NCBI GenBank assembly: GCA_958510825.1 | Contig: OY294049.1 | Location: 33,012,774 to 33,076,773 of the forward strand | Reading direction: 5' to 3' | From: Brachypterus glaber | Taxonomy: Eukaryota > Arthropoda > Insecta > Coleoptera > Kateretidae | DNA length: 64,000 nt | In this document: piece after piece, positions 45,464 to 56,371 of the stretch | Position numbering within the stretch: the stretch's first letter is position 1 | Layout of the letters: every line of letters starts with the position of its first letter | The notes under the pieces: generated by a model | Seen by the model: the letters and a program-made list of their open reading frames with translations, nothing else | Database searches by the model: none | What the model was told of the DNA's origin: nothing | Program-made: the position numbers and the translations under genes

Positions 45464-46119
45464 TAGTTATTTTTTTTTATTTAGGAAACTGATAAACAAA
45501 ATATTTTTACTTTGCACAAAGATTCTTATGCTCACTATACCCGATATGACCTCTTTTTACTTTTAATTCACTTTTTCTGTAACGCTAATAATTTTTTCTA
45601 CTGGTGGAAACACCCGTTATTATAATCTACCGAAAAATCCATTTTTTTTTCATTTTGAAATGCATGAAATATGGAGAAAATGTGAAAAAAGTGCGTTGTG
45701 TCACATGAAATATGGTTAACATTAGCTTAGGGCAAGGGGAGCAAAATGGACAAAAACTATAATTTTTAGCTATATCTCACTTATTATTTATAGTAGGACA
45801 AATTTTTGCTTAAATAAAAATAATGTTTAATTCCCTACAAAAACAGAGATGATCATTTTTATCGTAGGACTTTTAGTTTCCGATATATAGGCATTTTAAT
45901 AATTTTTGATATATTTTTACATTTTTAATTATATGTCAAATTTTGACACTAGTAAATTTCAAACATAGGTAATATTAATTTCAATTAATTTTTTTTTAAT
46001 TATATTTCTAATAATGGTGCGGCCAGAAAAACAATCCAAAAAAGCTACAAAGAAGAAACAAAAGGATATGGTCCAAGAATTCAGGAAAACAAGCAAGTTT
46101 AAGAGTGCAAACATATATG
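45464..46119. other. Unassigned AT-rich stretch
   Basis: No gene was recognised. Confidence 0.4.
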
Positions 46120-46232
46120 GGAGAATTATCTCCGCGGTCTAAGGCATCGATATAGTATTGACACTGAGCTAATGATCGTGAGTTTAAACCTCACTGGCGC
46201 CGATTGCCTTTTTCAGTTAATTAATAACACAG
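46120..46232 (+). mobile_element. tRNA-derived SINE copy 2, different tRNA-like head
   Basis: CCGCGGTCTAAGGC (A-box of tRNA-Leu type) and GAGTTTAAACCTC (B-box position) precede CACTGGCGCCGATTGCCTTT and CAGTTAATTAAT, the tail shared with copies 1 and 3. The head differs from theirs. Confidence 0.7.
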
Positions 46233-46235
46233 GTT

Positions 46236-46400
46236 TACAAAAAAAAAGTCAGGACTTTTTGACCGGACCATGGTATTCCTAGGTATTTTGGCGCCCTGAG
46301 TCAGTTTTGCCCCATAACGTCAGGAAAACGAGATTTCAAGGTCATTTGGAGGTCAAAATAGTGATTCTTTGGGAACGGCCCAGCGACTTTTTTGTTGATT
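46236..46400 (+). repeat. Half copy of the GCTGAATCC fold-back family
   Basis: AAAAAGTCAGGACTTTTTGACCGGACCATGGTATTCC and ATTTTGGCGCCCTGAGTCAG parallel the arms at 294 and 57072. No mirrored arm follows. Confidence 0.6.
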
Positions 46401-46835
46401 TTTTGGTAAATTGTGATTGACCAAAATCGTTTTTCCATCGATTGTTTGTATTCATATCGATACACCTTATACACATACAGAATATGAAAGTAAGAGTGCT
46501 TAAGCATCTAGGCGGGAAAGTGAGATATGTTCTCCCGCCGCTATATGAGTTCCTTCACTTTCTCGTTTTGAATTTCTCGCCAGGGATCTCTGACAGTTTT
46601 AGTAGAATTACGAGAAGAGTTAAGTTTCAGTGCGATATTGTAACTAAAGTGAACAAGACACGTGTGATTTTTTTCGGAAAGGTAGGACTTTTTAAGATAT
46701 TTTTTTTAAGATATTTTTTTGCTAAGATTTTTTCGCAGGTTTCGCTATCTGAATGCTTTACTATTCATATTTGTTTATTTTTTTTTAAATTAATATTAAT
46801 TTTTTAATATTCTTAATAGTAGTATTTTCAGGGGT
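46401..46835. other. Unassigned stretch
   Basis: A 121-codon open frame at 46442-46807 was considered; it is low in complexity at its end and has no recognisable domain. Confidence 0.4.
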
Positions 46836-47020
46836 AATATCATAAGTGATACTAGGTTAGGTATCGGTGGTTTTTTACATAAATTTTACGAATATTAATC
46901 CCAATGACGAAAATGTAACGACTGCTTTAGCAGGAGTTGCATTTTCCAAAAATTGTGATTAATATGAGTAAAATTTGAAAAAAAAAGCACCGGTACCTAA
47001 CCTAGTATCACGAATTGATA
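46836..47020. mobile_element. Fold-back element GTGATACTAGGTTAGGTA
   Basis: GTGATACTAGGTTAGGTATC at 46847 is mirrored by GGTACCTAACCTAGTATCAC ending at 47010, with further matching sequence on both sides. The element is about 185 bp. Confidence 0.85.
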
Positions 47021-47435
47021 TTTAGGGAGGGAATATAATTTATATTTAATACACATACCGCTTAATTATAACGTATTAATCCACAAATAAATTATATTTT
47101 ATAAATTAAAAAGCAAACAATAAGCACGATGTAAGATTAGAGAAAACAGGGGTAAAAAAAACCATCGTAGGGGTAAGGTATTTTTACTTATCAGCATATT
47201 ACATATATATAAATTGTATTCTCCTCTGTACAACACAAAACAAGCACGTAGTATCATCTACAGGGTGTCCTAATTTTTTTTACCGCATATAAGTTACATG
47301 TCTGTTTAACCTCGTACTATTCTACTTAATTAAGCATCCCCTAAGTCCAGGACTTGTGTGGGCTAGCAGTAGAGGGAACCACCGGCTTATACTGACTTTT
47401 GAACCAGTTTCTAGGGACTGTCCGTTTCACTTGTC
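47021..47435. other. Unassigned AT-rich stretch
   Basis: No gene or repeat partner was recognised. Confidence 0.4.
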
Positions 47436-47551
47436 GCCTTCGCCAAATTTCAATGATTAATTAACTGAAAAAAGCAAATCGGCGCCAGTGAGAATCGAAC
47501 TCACGATAGTAGATTTGCTATTCATACGCGCTAACCACTACGCTATGCCAA
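47436..47551 (-). mobile_element. tRNA-derived SINE copy 3
   Basis: On the minus strand GGCATAGCGTAGTGGTTAGC and GAGTTCGATTCTC fit tRNA A and B boxes, followed by CACTGGCGCCGATTTGC and AGTTAATTAATC. It matches copy 1 over its whole length. Confidence 0.75.
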
Positions 47552-47779
47552 AAAAAAGTAACTCGGTTATTATAAAAAATAAAACTTTTATTAAAAAGGA
47601 ATCTTAAATGGGACCAGAAGGACTTTTAATTTCCCGATTAAAACTTAACCCCTAGTTTTCCAGTAGCGTGCTATTTTTTGAGTGACTATTAAAAGGCACT
47701 TAATTCTGAAGTTAACGAAATGAAAATGGGAGATTCCAATTGAGAACGATTTGAAAACAAGAATTTCTTTATACCTTAA

Positions 47780-48282
47780 AGTTAGTATACCCTAAAAATA
47801 TCTGGTTGAGGCCAGATCAATTGATAAACATAGACCAAAAGTTTTTCTGGTTGCTTAAAGAAGAAATCTCGTAAGGGCACTCTAAAAAAATGGACTTGCC
47901 AAATTTTATCAAAGTCCTATAGGATTTTATAAGATTAAATGGGCTTTTTAATTGTTTGGGTAGGATTTCGTGGGACCGAGAATGGTATTTACGCAAGATT
48001 TTAAAGGAATAGTAACTCTTATTTCAAAGTGACGAAAACATTATGAAAGTTTATCAAAAACCATGAAAACCTATCAAGTTGATGGAATATTTCCTACAAT
48101 TTCCTACTTTATTGATTGGATTTTTGTCAGATTTCATTGGACTTTTTTTTACAAATCTTTTATGGATCTGGTAAGCATATCAATTTGTCTTGTTGTACTT
48201 AGCAGATTTCTGGTTGCAGCAACCAGAAAAATTGCTGTATTTAACTATTGATCTGGTCGCCCAAATCCAATATTCTTTTTTC
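47780..48282 (+). repeat. CTGGTTGC motif-array repeat, copy 3
   Basis: It holds TTTCTGGTTGCTTAAAG, AAATCTCGTAAGGGCA, CAATTTGTCTTGTTG and GGTTGCAGCAACCAGAAAAA, ending ATTCTTTTTTCAGT like copy 2. Confidence 0.65.
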
Positions 48283-48321
48283 AGTTCATTTTTGAATATC
48301 AGTTTTGATTGGTTACTCCTC

Positions 48322-49014
48322 ATCACGCTAATCTTGAACAGACATTAAGTTTAAGAGACTTGCCAATGCAAACCAAGACTTAAACCTGTTCATAGTAAAG
48401 TCTAAGGTGCTCGGTTTCGGAAGATAATGAACTTTATTCCTCAAAAATGACCAGTCGACTTAGTAGTTCTTCATCTTACACTATTTTAGCTTATTCTATA
48501 TAAATTTTGATCGGAGAATCCATTTACAAAAAGGATCTATTGATTTCCATTTCGGAAAAAAAGTATCACTGATTCTTTTTACAACTTACTTTCTCAAAAA
48601 ATATGTATATTAGTGTATCGATTAATGCCAAATTATTTGTCAAACACTTATTATTACTGAATTATTGTTCTGACACATATAAAAAAATTTATACACTGAA
48701 TTACATTTTTTTTTAGAAAATAAGGTACCTATTAGGTACCTCTGCTACAATTTTTTCTGAATTGAGAATGAATAGACTTTATGTGAACGGATTTAAAATT
48801 TCTGATCAAAATTCATAAAGAATAATCTAAAACAGTATAAAATAAAGTTTTATTAAGTCCACTATGGTCATGTCTAAGAAATATATCTTCCGAAAACGAG
48901 GACCTCAGAGTTTGCTGTTTAATAATGTGTAGACCTCCTACTCACAGGATTAACTTTTGGTTTGCATTGGCAAGTCATGTAACTTTGATGTCTGTTCAAG
49001 GTTAGCGTGTCATG
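48322..49014. mobile_element. Fold-back element, about 690 bp
   Basis: CACGCTAATCTTGAACAGAC and GACTTGCCAATGCAAACCAA are mirrored at 48959-49014. An inner pair (CGGTTTCGGAAGATA / TATCTTCCGAAAACG) lies at about 48413 and 48884. Confidence 0.8.
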
Positions 49015-49440
49015 GGTTTATGTTATTTTTCTACACTTACGCATTCATGATAGGTTTTGGGTACATGCTCGGGTACATGTAATTTCTATTCATGCAATCG
49101 CTATAAATTTTAATAGATAGTTTTATGTTTTGTCATATCCATGAAATGAAATAAAAATATTAACAAGCATGTAATAAAATTAATTACTATCTAGAACCGT
49201 AAATGGTTGAAATACAAATTTTGTATTAATGCAAAGGTAATAAATATTTATATAAAGAGGTCCCTACCCATCCTAAATAGGGTCGATCGTTTATTGACAA
49301 TAAATAGTTGTTTCTTCACTTTAAATTTACCTAGTTATCAAAATTTTTACATTATTTATTTCGGTAACGAAAAAATCGATAAATATTTAGTTTTTTTTGT
49401 TAGTGTTTTTTCATGTTTTGTGTGAATAACGTTCATTTTT
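49015..49440. other. Unassigned AT-rich stretch
   Basis: No gene was recognised. Confidence 0.4.
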
Positions 49441-49690
49441 AACAAGCGTATAAATGCAGGACTCTATGCAGGAGTTTGTTTTGGTTTTTTCTTGGTTTGG
49501 TCTTTTTTTTTTTGATGAGGGGGCCTTGGTTTACGTTAACGTTGGTTTGGCGTCTATTTGGTGTTTTTTTTTGTAAAAAAATGTTTTTTATTTAAAATAA
49601 CATATTGAAAACCGGTACGAGCATAAGCGTGCGCATGAGCAGTTTATCAAAACGTTGCATAAAGAGCTGCACATAGGCGCTCCTCATTTT
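49441..49690 (-). mobile_element. Dispersed repeat paired with 30.6 kb
   Basis: 49441-49611 is the inverse of 30630-30793. It continues to GAGCTGCACATAGGCGCT, which resembles the other end of the 30-kb copy, so this copy may preserve both ends. Confidence 0.7.
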
Positions 49691-49923
49691 TACATATCCC
49701 AGTTTAATAATATCCATGTTGAATAAAACATTTAATTTATTTGCATTTTGGTTCTTTTTTTTTGCCTTTCAAATAAATAGTCTCTCAGACTACGCCAGAC
49801 CTTTTAAGTAACAGATACGAACCAGACCACTTAAGGGTTATATAATTCTGCGTACAATTTAAACACATAAAAATTCTCCGTTGCATTTAAAAGGTTTGGT
49901 AACAGGCATTTTAAAATCTAATA

Positions 49924-50215
49924 CACTGTAAATGCAAATATGGTAATTTTACAGCAAATAAAGTAGGTCATATGTTACCAGCAAAGAAAGTGGTAAATTT
50001 AAATCAGTACTGTAAATTCACAGTTTTCTGTAAAAATTTTTATTTTGGTAATTTTACTGCTATTATTATGGTAATTTTCGGGACTGTCTGTAAAAGTGCT
50101 GAAAAGAGCTGAGATTTTACTAAAGCCAGTAATATTGAGGTTAATTTAATAAATATTGTAAATTCACATTCCTATCATTGTAAATTTGCTTTAATTATTA
50201 CAGTTAAAACTACTG
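49924..50215 (+). mobile_element. CACTGTAAATGC element with TACTGTAAATT/GGTAATTTTAC array
   Basis: It begins CACTGTAAATG after TA. CTGTAAA, GGTAATTTTAC and TTACAGT words occur about a dozen times. No right terminus was identified. Confidence 0.6.
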
Positions 50216-50530
50216 TAAGATTGACGGACAAATTTAGAGTCCAAACGAAATCTATAAAATATTTAAATTTCTTGTAAATTGATTAATGATCAATGATCAA
50301 AGAAAAACAGTAGACATTTGATTTTCTATGATTTTTGCAAATTTAATATTAATAAGACATATAATAATTACTGTAAACAAACAGATGTGATTGTTTATAG
50401 AAAACGAGACAGACGAACCATATTTAATAATAAGAATCTCTAATGTAGTAATGTGTGTTAATTACTTTTACTATTTAAAGAAAATTATCCTAAGTACTTA
50501 ACACTTCTTTATAAAGACATTAATTGAACC

Positions 50531-50777
50531 GCGTTAAGCAGAAAGCTACCAACCCACATTGTGAGATGACAGTAAGTTACGGAACATTCTACCCAATATC
50601 TTTTACAGGAATTTAATTAAAGATTACATATTTTTTGTACATGTTTTGATACATGAACAAGTGAAACAAATGTTTAATTTTAAGTGTTTTAGTCGAAACT
50701 TTTAAAAGTTATTAGGGAAACAGATCAACAGATTACTGTCATCTCACAATGTGGGTTGGTAGCTTTCTGCTTAACGC
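50531..50777. mobile_element. Fold-back element GCGTTAAGCAGAAAGC (247 bp)
   Basis: GCGTTAAGCAGAAAGCTACC and CCCACATTGTGAGATGACAG at the left are mirrored exactly at 50735-50777. Confidence 0.9.
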
Positions 50778-50791
50778 AGCCGAATTGTCTT

Positions 50792-51190
50792 AATGGAGCT
50801 CTCTACAACTAGAATTATGAAACAAAAGACGTCTACCCTATCTCTATCTCATTTGTGCTACACTTTTCAGTCAACCAAGTAAATACTGTATTTGTTTTTC
50901 ATACAATAAATGCAGTATTTATTTGGTTGGCCGGAAAGTGTAGCACTGAGCGCCACGAACGAACATAGCTAATGTGAATCTGTAGAATAAGATAATTCTA
51001 CTAAAATTTAGATGGCGCCAGTAATTTCTTTAATAAAAATAACACTTCGCCCGGCCAAGTAAATATTGTATTTGTTCAACAAAGAACAAATACAGAATTT
51101 GTTTGGTTGGGTGGAAGTGGGAGTGTATGTATGTCTTCTATCCTTTTTGGGTAGAACTTTTGTCCCTGTCTAATCTAACGGGATAAATCG
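50792..51190 (+). mobile_element. AATGGAG element with two internal hairpins, copy 2
   Basis: This copy is the inverse of 26832-27247 over nearly its full length, including both A/T-rich hairpins and GGCGCCAGTAATTTCTTT. Confidence 0.8.
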
Positions 51191-51200
51191 CAATTAATAT

Positions 51201-51762
51201 TATTATTAAACCAATAACACCGACTCTCAAAAAAAGCGTCAGTTAGGTACAGGGCGGATCCAGGAAACGGTCCTGGGGGAGGGGGGTATAATCAAAAAAT
51301 TATTAGTTTAGGTAAAAAATATAAAAATATAATATATACATATAAAAAATTACCCCCATTATCCACCCGTGGACCACTGGTTAGCCAGACTATATTTTTT
51401 TACGTATTTTTGGGAGCTTAACACGAATTTAATGATGAAAGCTGACCTTCTTCCAAAGGACTCCCCTTGTTTCTGATAGAAAAGTGGCTTCGGTCCGATT
51501 TGGCTGAAATTTGGATATAATATAGTTCTCGACTTTGTGATCAAAAGTATCTTCGGGTACAACTCCCTAGCTATAGGGAGATGCCAGATGCTTTTTTTTG
51601 AAAAATACAGTGGTGTAGGTAATGTTTAGTTTTTATAATTTTTTCTCTTTAAAAAAAGTAAGCTAATTAAAAAGAAACAGCTATACCTCTCTCAATTAAA
51701 ATTATTTTTTATGCTTTATAAAAAATGTTTGGATTATTCACAGAATACAATTAAATACTGTA
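51201..51762. other. Unassigned stretch
   Basis: CAGGGCGGATCCAGGAAACG near 51251 resembles common insect repeat ends. No gene was recognised. Confidence 0.4.
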
Positions 51763-52500
51763 TATACAGCCTGTTCCATAACTCGCGTACCGAAATTTAA
51801 GAGGTGATTCTACATCCAAAAATATGAAAAAAAGTTTCTATAAAGATTGGTCCGGAAATGAGCCCTAAGGGAGCTACGGCCTTCGAAGATGACGTATGGA
51901 ATGGGGAACAAAAAAAGCACCAATAAAATTTTAATGCTGCAGGGTGATTCTTCATTTAAAACTGAGCAAAAAAGTATTATACACCAAAACACCTAAATTT
52001 AATATTAAAGGAGTAATAGCCTTTTAAAAAGTAACGTTTTTGGTGGCACAAAATGTTACTTCCTCTTAATTGCATTTTTTTTTGATAACCGTTGCTCCTA
52101 CAGTGTTACACTATATGATATTTTATATGTATTTTTACTCTAGAAATCTATATTTTTTACAACAAATCCAAAAAACATACACATAGAAAAGTTTGGGGCA
52201 AAAATGTTTTAAGCCTCATATATTTTGTCCGTCTGGGCACGCCTCTGGATAAATTAAAAAAATAAATTAACATAAACTTATTGCCCTTATTAATACTAGT
52301 ATACATGCAAAAGCTCGCCGCTCTAGCTTAAACGGTACCCGAGTTATTAATTAAAAACCTTATTTTTATTAAAATTTTAAAGGGCCCTAGATCCCTTAGG
52401 GCTCATTTCCGGACCAACCTTTATAGGAACTTTTTTTATATTTTTGGATCTAAAATCACCTCTTAAATTTTGGCATGCCAGTTATGGATCACCCTGTATA
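51763..52500 (-). mobile_element. TACAGGGTGATCC fold-back element, copy 2 (738 bp)
   Basis: This is a near-identical inverse of 30809-31539, with both TATACAG termini present. The two copies lie about 21 kb apart. Confidence 0.9.
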
Positions 52501-52900
52501 TACTGTACATACAGTATGGTAGTAAATTAAAACATCTGTTTCAATTAAACTGAAAGTAGAAATTGTTTAAAAAAAGAAAAAAAAGTGTATAATTATTAAA
52601 TTGTTTATTAGTTAAAATATTAGCACTTTTATAACCACAATGATTATTATACTGTATTTATAAATACAAGGTGCTCCATTTACTGGGACAATCCTTAATT
52701 TTTAATGAATGCTAGACGTATAAAAAAAACTTTTTACAAAAGTTATAAGAGCTTAATGGGAGCAGAAAATGGGGTGGGGGTCGAGTGACATAATTTGGTT
52801 TGGATAATTAAGGTTAGGGTACTCCATACAGCGGCATTTTTTTGACAACCGCTGAACATAGGTTTAATACATGTCATGTATATGTATAAATTAGTAAAAA
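52501..52900. other. Unassigned stretch
   Basis: ACAAGGTGCTCCATTTACTG near 52667 resembles the left tip of a fold-back element but no partner was found. No gene was recognised. Confidence 0.4.
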
Positions 52901-53147
52901 TATGGTCTGTTTTTTGAAGCAAGATAGAAAACTAAAAATCACACAGTATATATTTTTACAACAGGTTGGAATAGTATATGTTATATAGGTATAAGAACAA
53001 AATAGTATATGTTTGTGTATAGAATATAGTTATGTTTTATAAAATAAACTACGCAGTGTATTCGCACATCCAGTATTCGAATCTGTTTTGAAAATATTCA
53101 CTGTGCGATTTTTAATTTACTAACTTGCTTGAAGAAACAGACCATAC
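52901..53147. mobile_element. Fold-back element TATGGTCTGTTT (about 247 bp)
   Basis: TATGGTCTGTTTTTTGAAGC and AAAAATCACACAGT are mirrored by ACTGTGCGATTTTT and GCTTGAAGAAACAGACCATA. Confidence 0.85.
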
Positions 53148-53175
53148 ACACAGAAAAATATTGTCTTAAATTAAG

Positions 53176-53345
53176 AATATGGTGATTTTATATAACGAAG
53201 AGAATATATTCTTCTTTTATGCACATCCTTTCATATTTGAGAATATATTCTCCTTTCAAGCATACCATATTCTTATCCTTTCATATTTAAAGCACAATAT
53301 TGCTGTAAAGGAGAATATATTCTATTCGTTATATCCAAATCACAC
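53176..53345. mobile_element. GAGAATATATTCTC array element
   Basis: GTGATTTTATATAACGAAGA is mirrored by TTCGTTATATCCAAATCACA. GAGAATATATTCTC or close forms occur four times, and CCTTTCATATTT three times in related forms. Confidence 0.7.
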
Positions 53346-53600
53346 ACACTGAAAATAATTTTGCACCGATGAACACTTTATTGTATTAGTGCTTCATTAT
53401 AACAACGAGTTTTTGTTATTAAATAAATTTTACATTAAGACAACTAGTTTTAAGCATTGATATAATAAATTTTTTATTTTCATAATGTAAAACGTACATC
53501 GGTGAAAAAATCAATGTAATTTTATTGATATCACGTTAATTTTTATAGATATCACCTTAATTTTTGGCTCAGCCAATATTTTTTTCTTTGTAGGTAATGT
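53346..53600 (+). mobile_element. CACTGAAAATAATT element (boundaries tentative)
   Basis: It begins CACTGAAAATAATTTTGCAC. GCACCGATGAAC near the left and ACATCGGTGAAA near 53497 are inverted, and ATATCACGTTAATTTTTATA is tandemly echoed. The right end is uncertain. Confidence 0.45.
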
Positions 53601-55172
53601 AAAGTGAGTCATATTTAATGTCCTTAGGAATTAAGGCTTAAGGAGTCTTTCTACCCAATTGTGTGGAATTAAGTGAAATTTAAAGAAAGTTTAAATAATT
53701 TAAATAAAACATAATTTATGGATTCATTTATAAAAATTGTATTATTGGCAATTTCTAGAACGATAAATTCCTAAAATTAATTGATTTAAATAATTTATTG
53801 TAAAAAACCATTTGATATAATTCGCATGGAAGTGTTAAAAAAGTTCAAAAAGTGCGTTATATTTGAAATGAGATTTGGTTAAAGCTCCGTTTTTAATAAT
53901 TATTCTACAGAAGAAGGAGGGGCTTGACTGACTAGCCCTATTTAAACTACTCTGTATGACCCTTACCCTACCGAGACTAAACTAATGGTAATTTTTCGAT
54001 TTAATTGTATTTTTTTTTATGTTTGATATGCCTAAAAAGAAGAAAAAAAAAGAATAAAAAATAAACCATTTTTTTTTTAGTTTTTGCTCGAGTTTTTGTT
54101 TCCTTGGAGTTTCAGAAGAGCTGTATTGTACTGAATTAAATTTGCATATTTTTTGCGTACATAGAAAGTATATAAAAGTATTTTGGATTAATATTGCCTT
54201 AAAGAAAAAGTCACAATTGTGACACCCTGGAGGGTAAGGGTTAACGCCCTTTTTATGTGAAAATCTATTTTAAAAATAAATGTAACCCAGTGTAACATAA
54301 TTATTTTGATTTTCATTAAAGAAATTCAAGACAAGAAAAAGTCCTGACAAGATCTATTTACAAAAAATACCTATTGTTTCCTTTTACCTAGATATTTTAT
54401 ATCACGATAAGCTAATAAATTTGTTAATAATTATAATTTGATTGAAAAATATCAACAATTATTATTAAATTGCTACGAAATAGGGACTAAAAAAATATTA
54501 AAATCACGAATTTTACTAAAGATTAATAATTATAATTATTACCATATAATCTGGGTACGATTCATTCATAATTTTTATTATTTATTGTATATAAGTTTGT
54601 GCTTTAATTAAGTAGCTTGTTTGTCTATTCCAGTGGGGCTTATATAAATAAATGTTTAGAGATTTGTTTACACTATAACACTAAACTAAGAATTTGACGA
54701 ATTTTGATTTTTTTTTGTTCAAAATTGATAAAATTTTCAATAGTTTAAAAATTAATTTTGAATTTTGGACAAAAAGTTCCAAATAATGAATACATTACGA
54801 TTATCATTTTTAGACTAATCATTTATATTCATTTTCATGTAAAATTTTCAATATTTATGCAAAAATATTCAAAATTTGAATAATTTAAAAAAATAAAAAA
54901 TATAAATAAGGTATACAGCTAAACGTTTTATCCATTTAAAATAATACACCACATGACCTACGTTGCCATTTATCCCCCACTCTTTCCCTGGCGCCGCCTT
55001 AACGAATAAAAAATTAAAGAATATTACAAATTAAAGTTTTTATTGTGTGATATACAAATTCCAAAAGTTACAGGAAGCGAACCATTTAAAAGAATAACCC
55101 TGTATAATTTGGTACCTGAGGGTAAAGGCCAACTTTATTTTTTTGTTATTTATCAGTGGCGTAAACTTTTTT
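53601..55172. other. Unassigned AT-rich stretch
   Basis: About 1.6 kb with no gene, repeat partner or long palindrome recognised. Confidence 0.4.
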
Positions 55173-55395
55173 TTTCTTTATAAAACATTTTACTATTCCT
55201 TAAAACGACTTTTGTTTGATTAACGCAGTCGTCCCTCCGAAGTGACTGATCGATTTCGTGCTTTTTAGCACTCTTCAGAGCCACATATCGGTAGTAGGGA
55301 CAACTACGAAAATCAAATCCTTTCCATATATCTCTATATAGAGTTTAAAAATCGTTGTAAGGAAAAGCAAAAACAGCTAGCGACATCTACTGCTA
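55173..55395 (-). mobile_element. Truncated inverse copy of the 55.6-kb element
   Basis: The sequence from ATAAAACATTTTACTATTCC through GCGACATCTACT is the inverse of 55682-55905 and stops at the centre of that element. Identity is close to complete. Confidence 0.85.
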
Positions 55396-55568
55396 AAAGC
55401 AGAGACTGGATAAACCTGTCGACAGTCCAAAAAAGGAAGCAGTAATTGGTTTCAAGAACCTATTGCACGCTGTCGATAGGGGGCAGATTAATCAATGCCA
55501 CGGTGGACATTGCCGCCAATTGAATCCTAAACGCTAGGAGGTCACCTTTTACAGTGGTATCTGAATTA
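55396..55568. other. Spacer between the two element copies
   Basis: GACTGGATAAACCTGTCGAC and following are GC-richer than their surroundings; no gene or partner was recognised. Confidence 0.4.
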
Positions 55569-55942
55569 ATAAACTAAATTAAATTGTTTGATATTTACAA
55601 ATTTAAAAAATCTATATAAAACATTTTACTATTCCTTAAAACGACTTTTGTTTGATTAACGCAGTCGTCCCTCCGAAGTGACAGTAGATGTCGCTAGCTG
55701 TTTTTGCTTTTCCTTACAACGATTTTTAAACTCTATATAGAGATATATGGAAAGGATTTGATTTTCGTAGTTGTCCCTACTACCGATATGTGGCTCTGAA
55801 GAGTGCTAAAAAGCACGAAATCGATCAGTCACTTCGGAGGGACGACTGCGTTAATCAAACAAAAGTCGTTTTAAGGAATAGTAAAATGTTTTATATAGAT
55901 TTTTTAAATTTGTAAATATCAAACAATTTAATTTAGTTTATT
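55569..55942 (+). mobile_element. Element with 114-bp terminal inverted repeats (374 bp)
   Basis: 55569-55682 and 55829-55942 are near-perfect reverse complements containing GATTAACGCAGTCGTCCCTC. The centre (about 145 bp) holds AGTGCTAAAAAGCACGAAAT and CTCTATATAGAGATATATGG hairpins. Near-identity of the arms suggests recent activity. Confidence 0.9.
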
Positions 55943-55946
55943 TTTT

Positions 55947-56371
55947 TTTTCTTCTTTAGAAGATTTGGTGAAATCAGATCATGGTACCATGGTATTGATT
56001 ATAATTATAATAATTATTTATCCAATACATACAGATATTAAGACAATTACCAGCTTTATTTTAAATAGATAAACTCAATAATAACCCCCGAGTGGCTTTT
56101 ACTTTATTGAGTGGATAATTATTTATTTTATCCACTCAACTGTCACATTGGATAAAACTTTTTATATGGCACTCATGGGTAAACCGATATTGCCCTCTCG
56201 AAAATTAACCTGCTTGGCTGACGCCTCGCAGGTTAATTTTCTTATGGGCAATATCTTACTTTACCCACTAGTACCATAAATAACTATTTTCTTCTTTAGA
56301 AGATTTGGTGAAATCAGATCATGGTACCATGGTATTGATAATAATTATAATTATAATAATTATTTTTCAGT
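55947..56371 (+). repeat. About 80-bp direct repeats flanking an element copy
   Basis: CTTCTTTAGAAGATTTGGTG ... ATGGTACCATGGTATTGAT with an ATAATTATAA tail occurs at 55947-56029 and again at 56287-56371, on each side of the element at 56018-56285. Confidence 0.85.
56018..56285 (+). mobile_element. ATTTATCCAATACATACAG element, copy 2
   Basis: It matches 15436-15784 apart from an internal deletion, including the TATTGCCC ... GGGCAATA hairpin at 56190-56251. Confidence 0.8.

Noticed and set aside
46442..46807. 121-codon open frame
   Set aside because: No signal, domain or codon pattern; its C-terminal part is low-complexity Phe/Leu/Ile from T-rich DNA.
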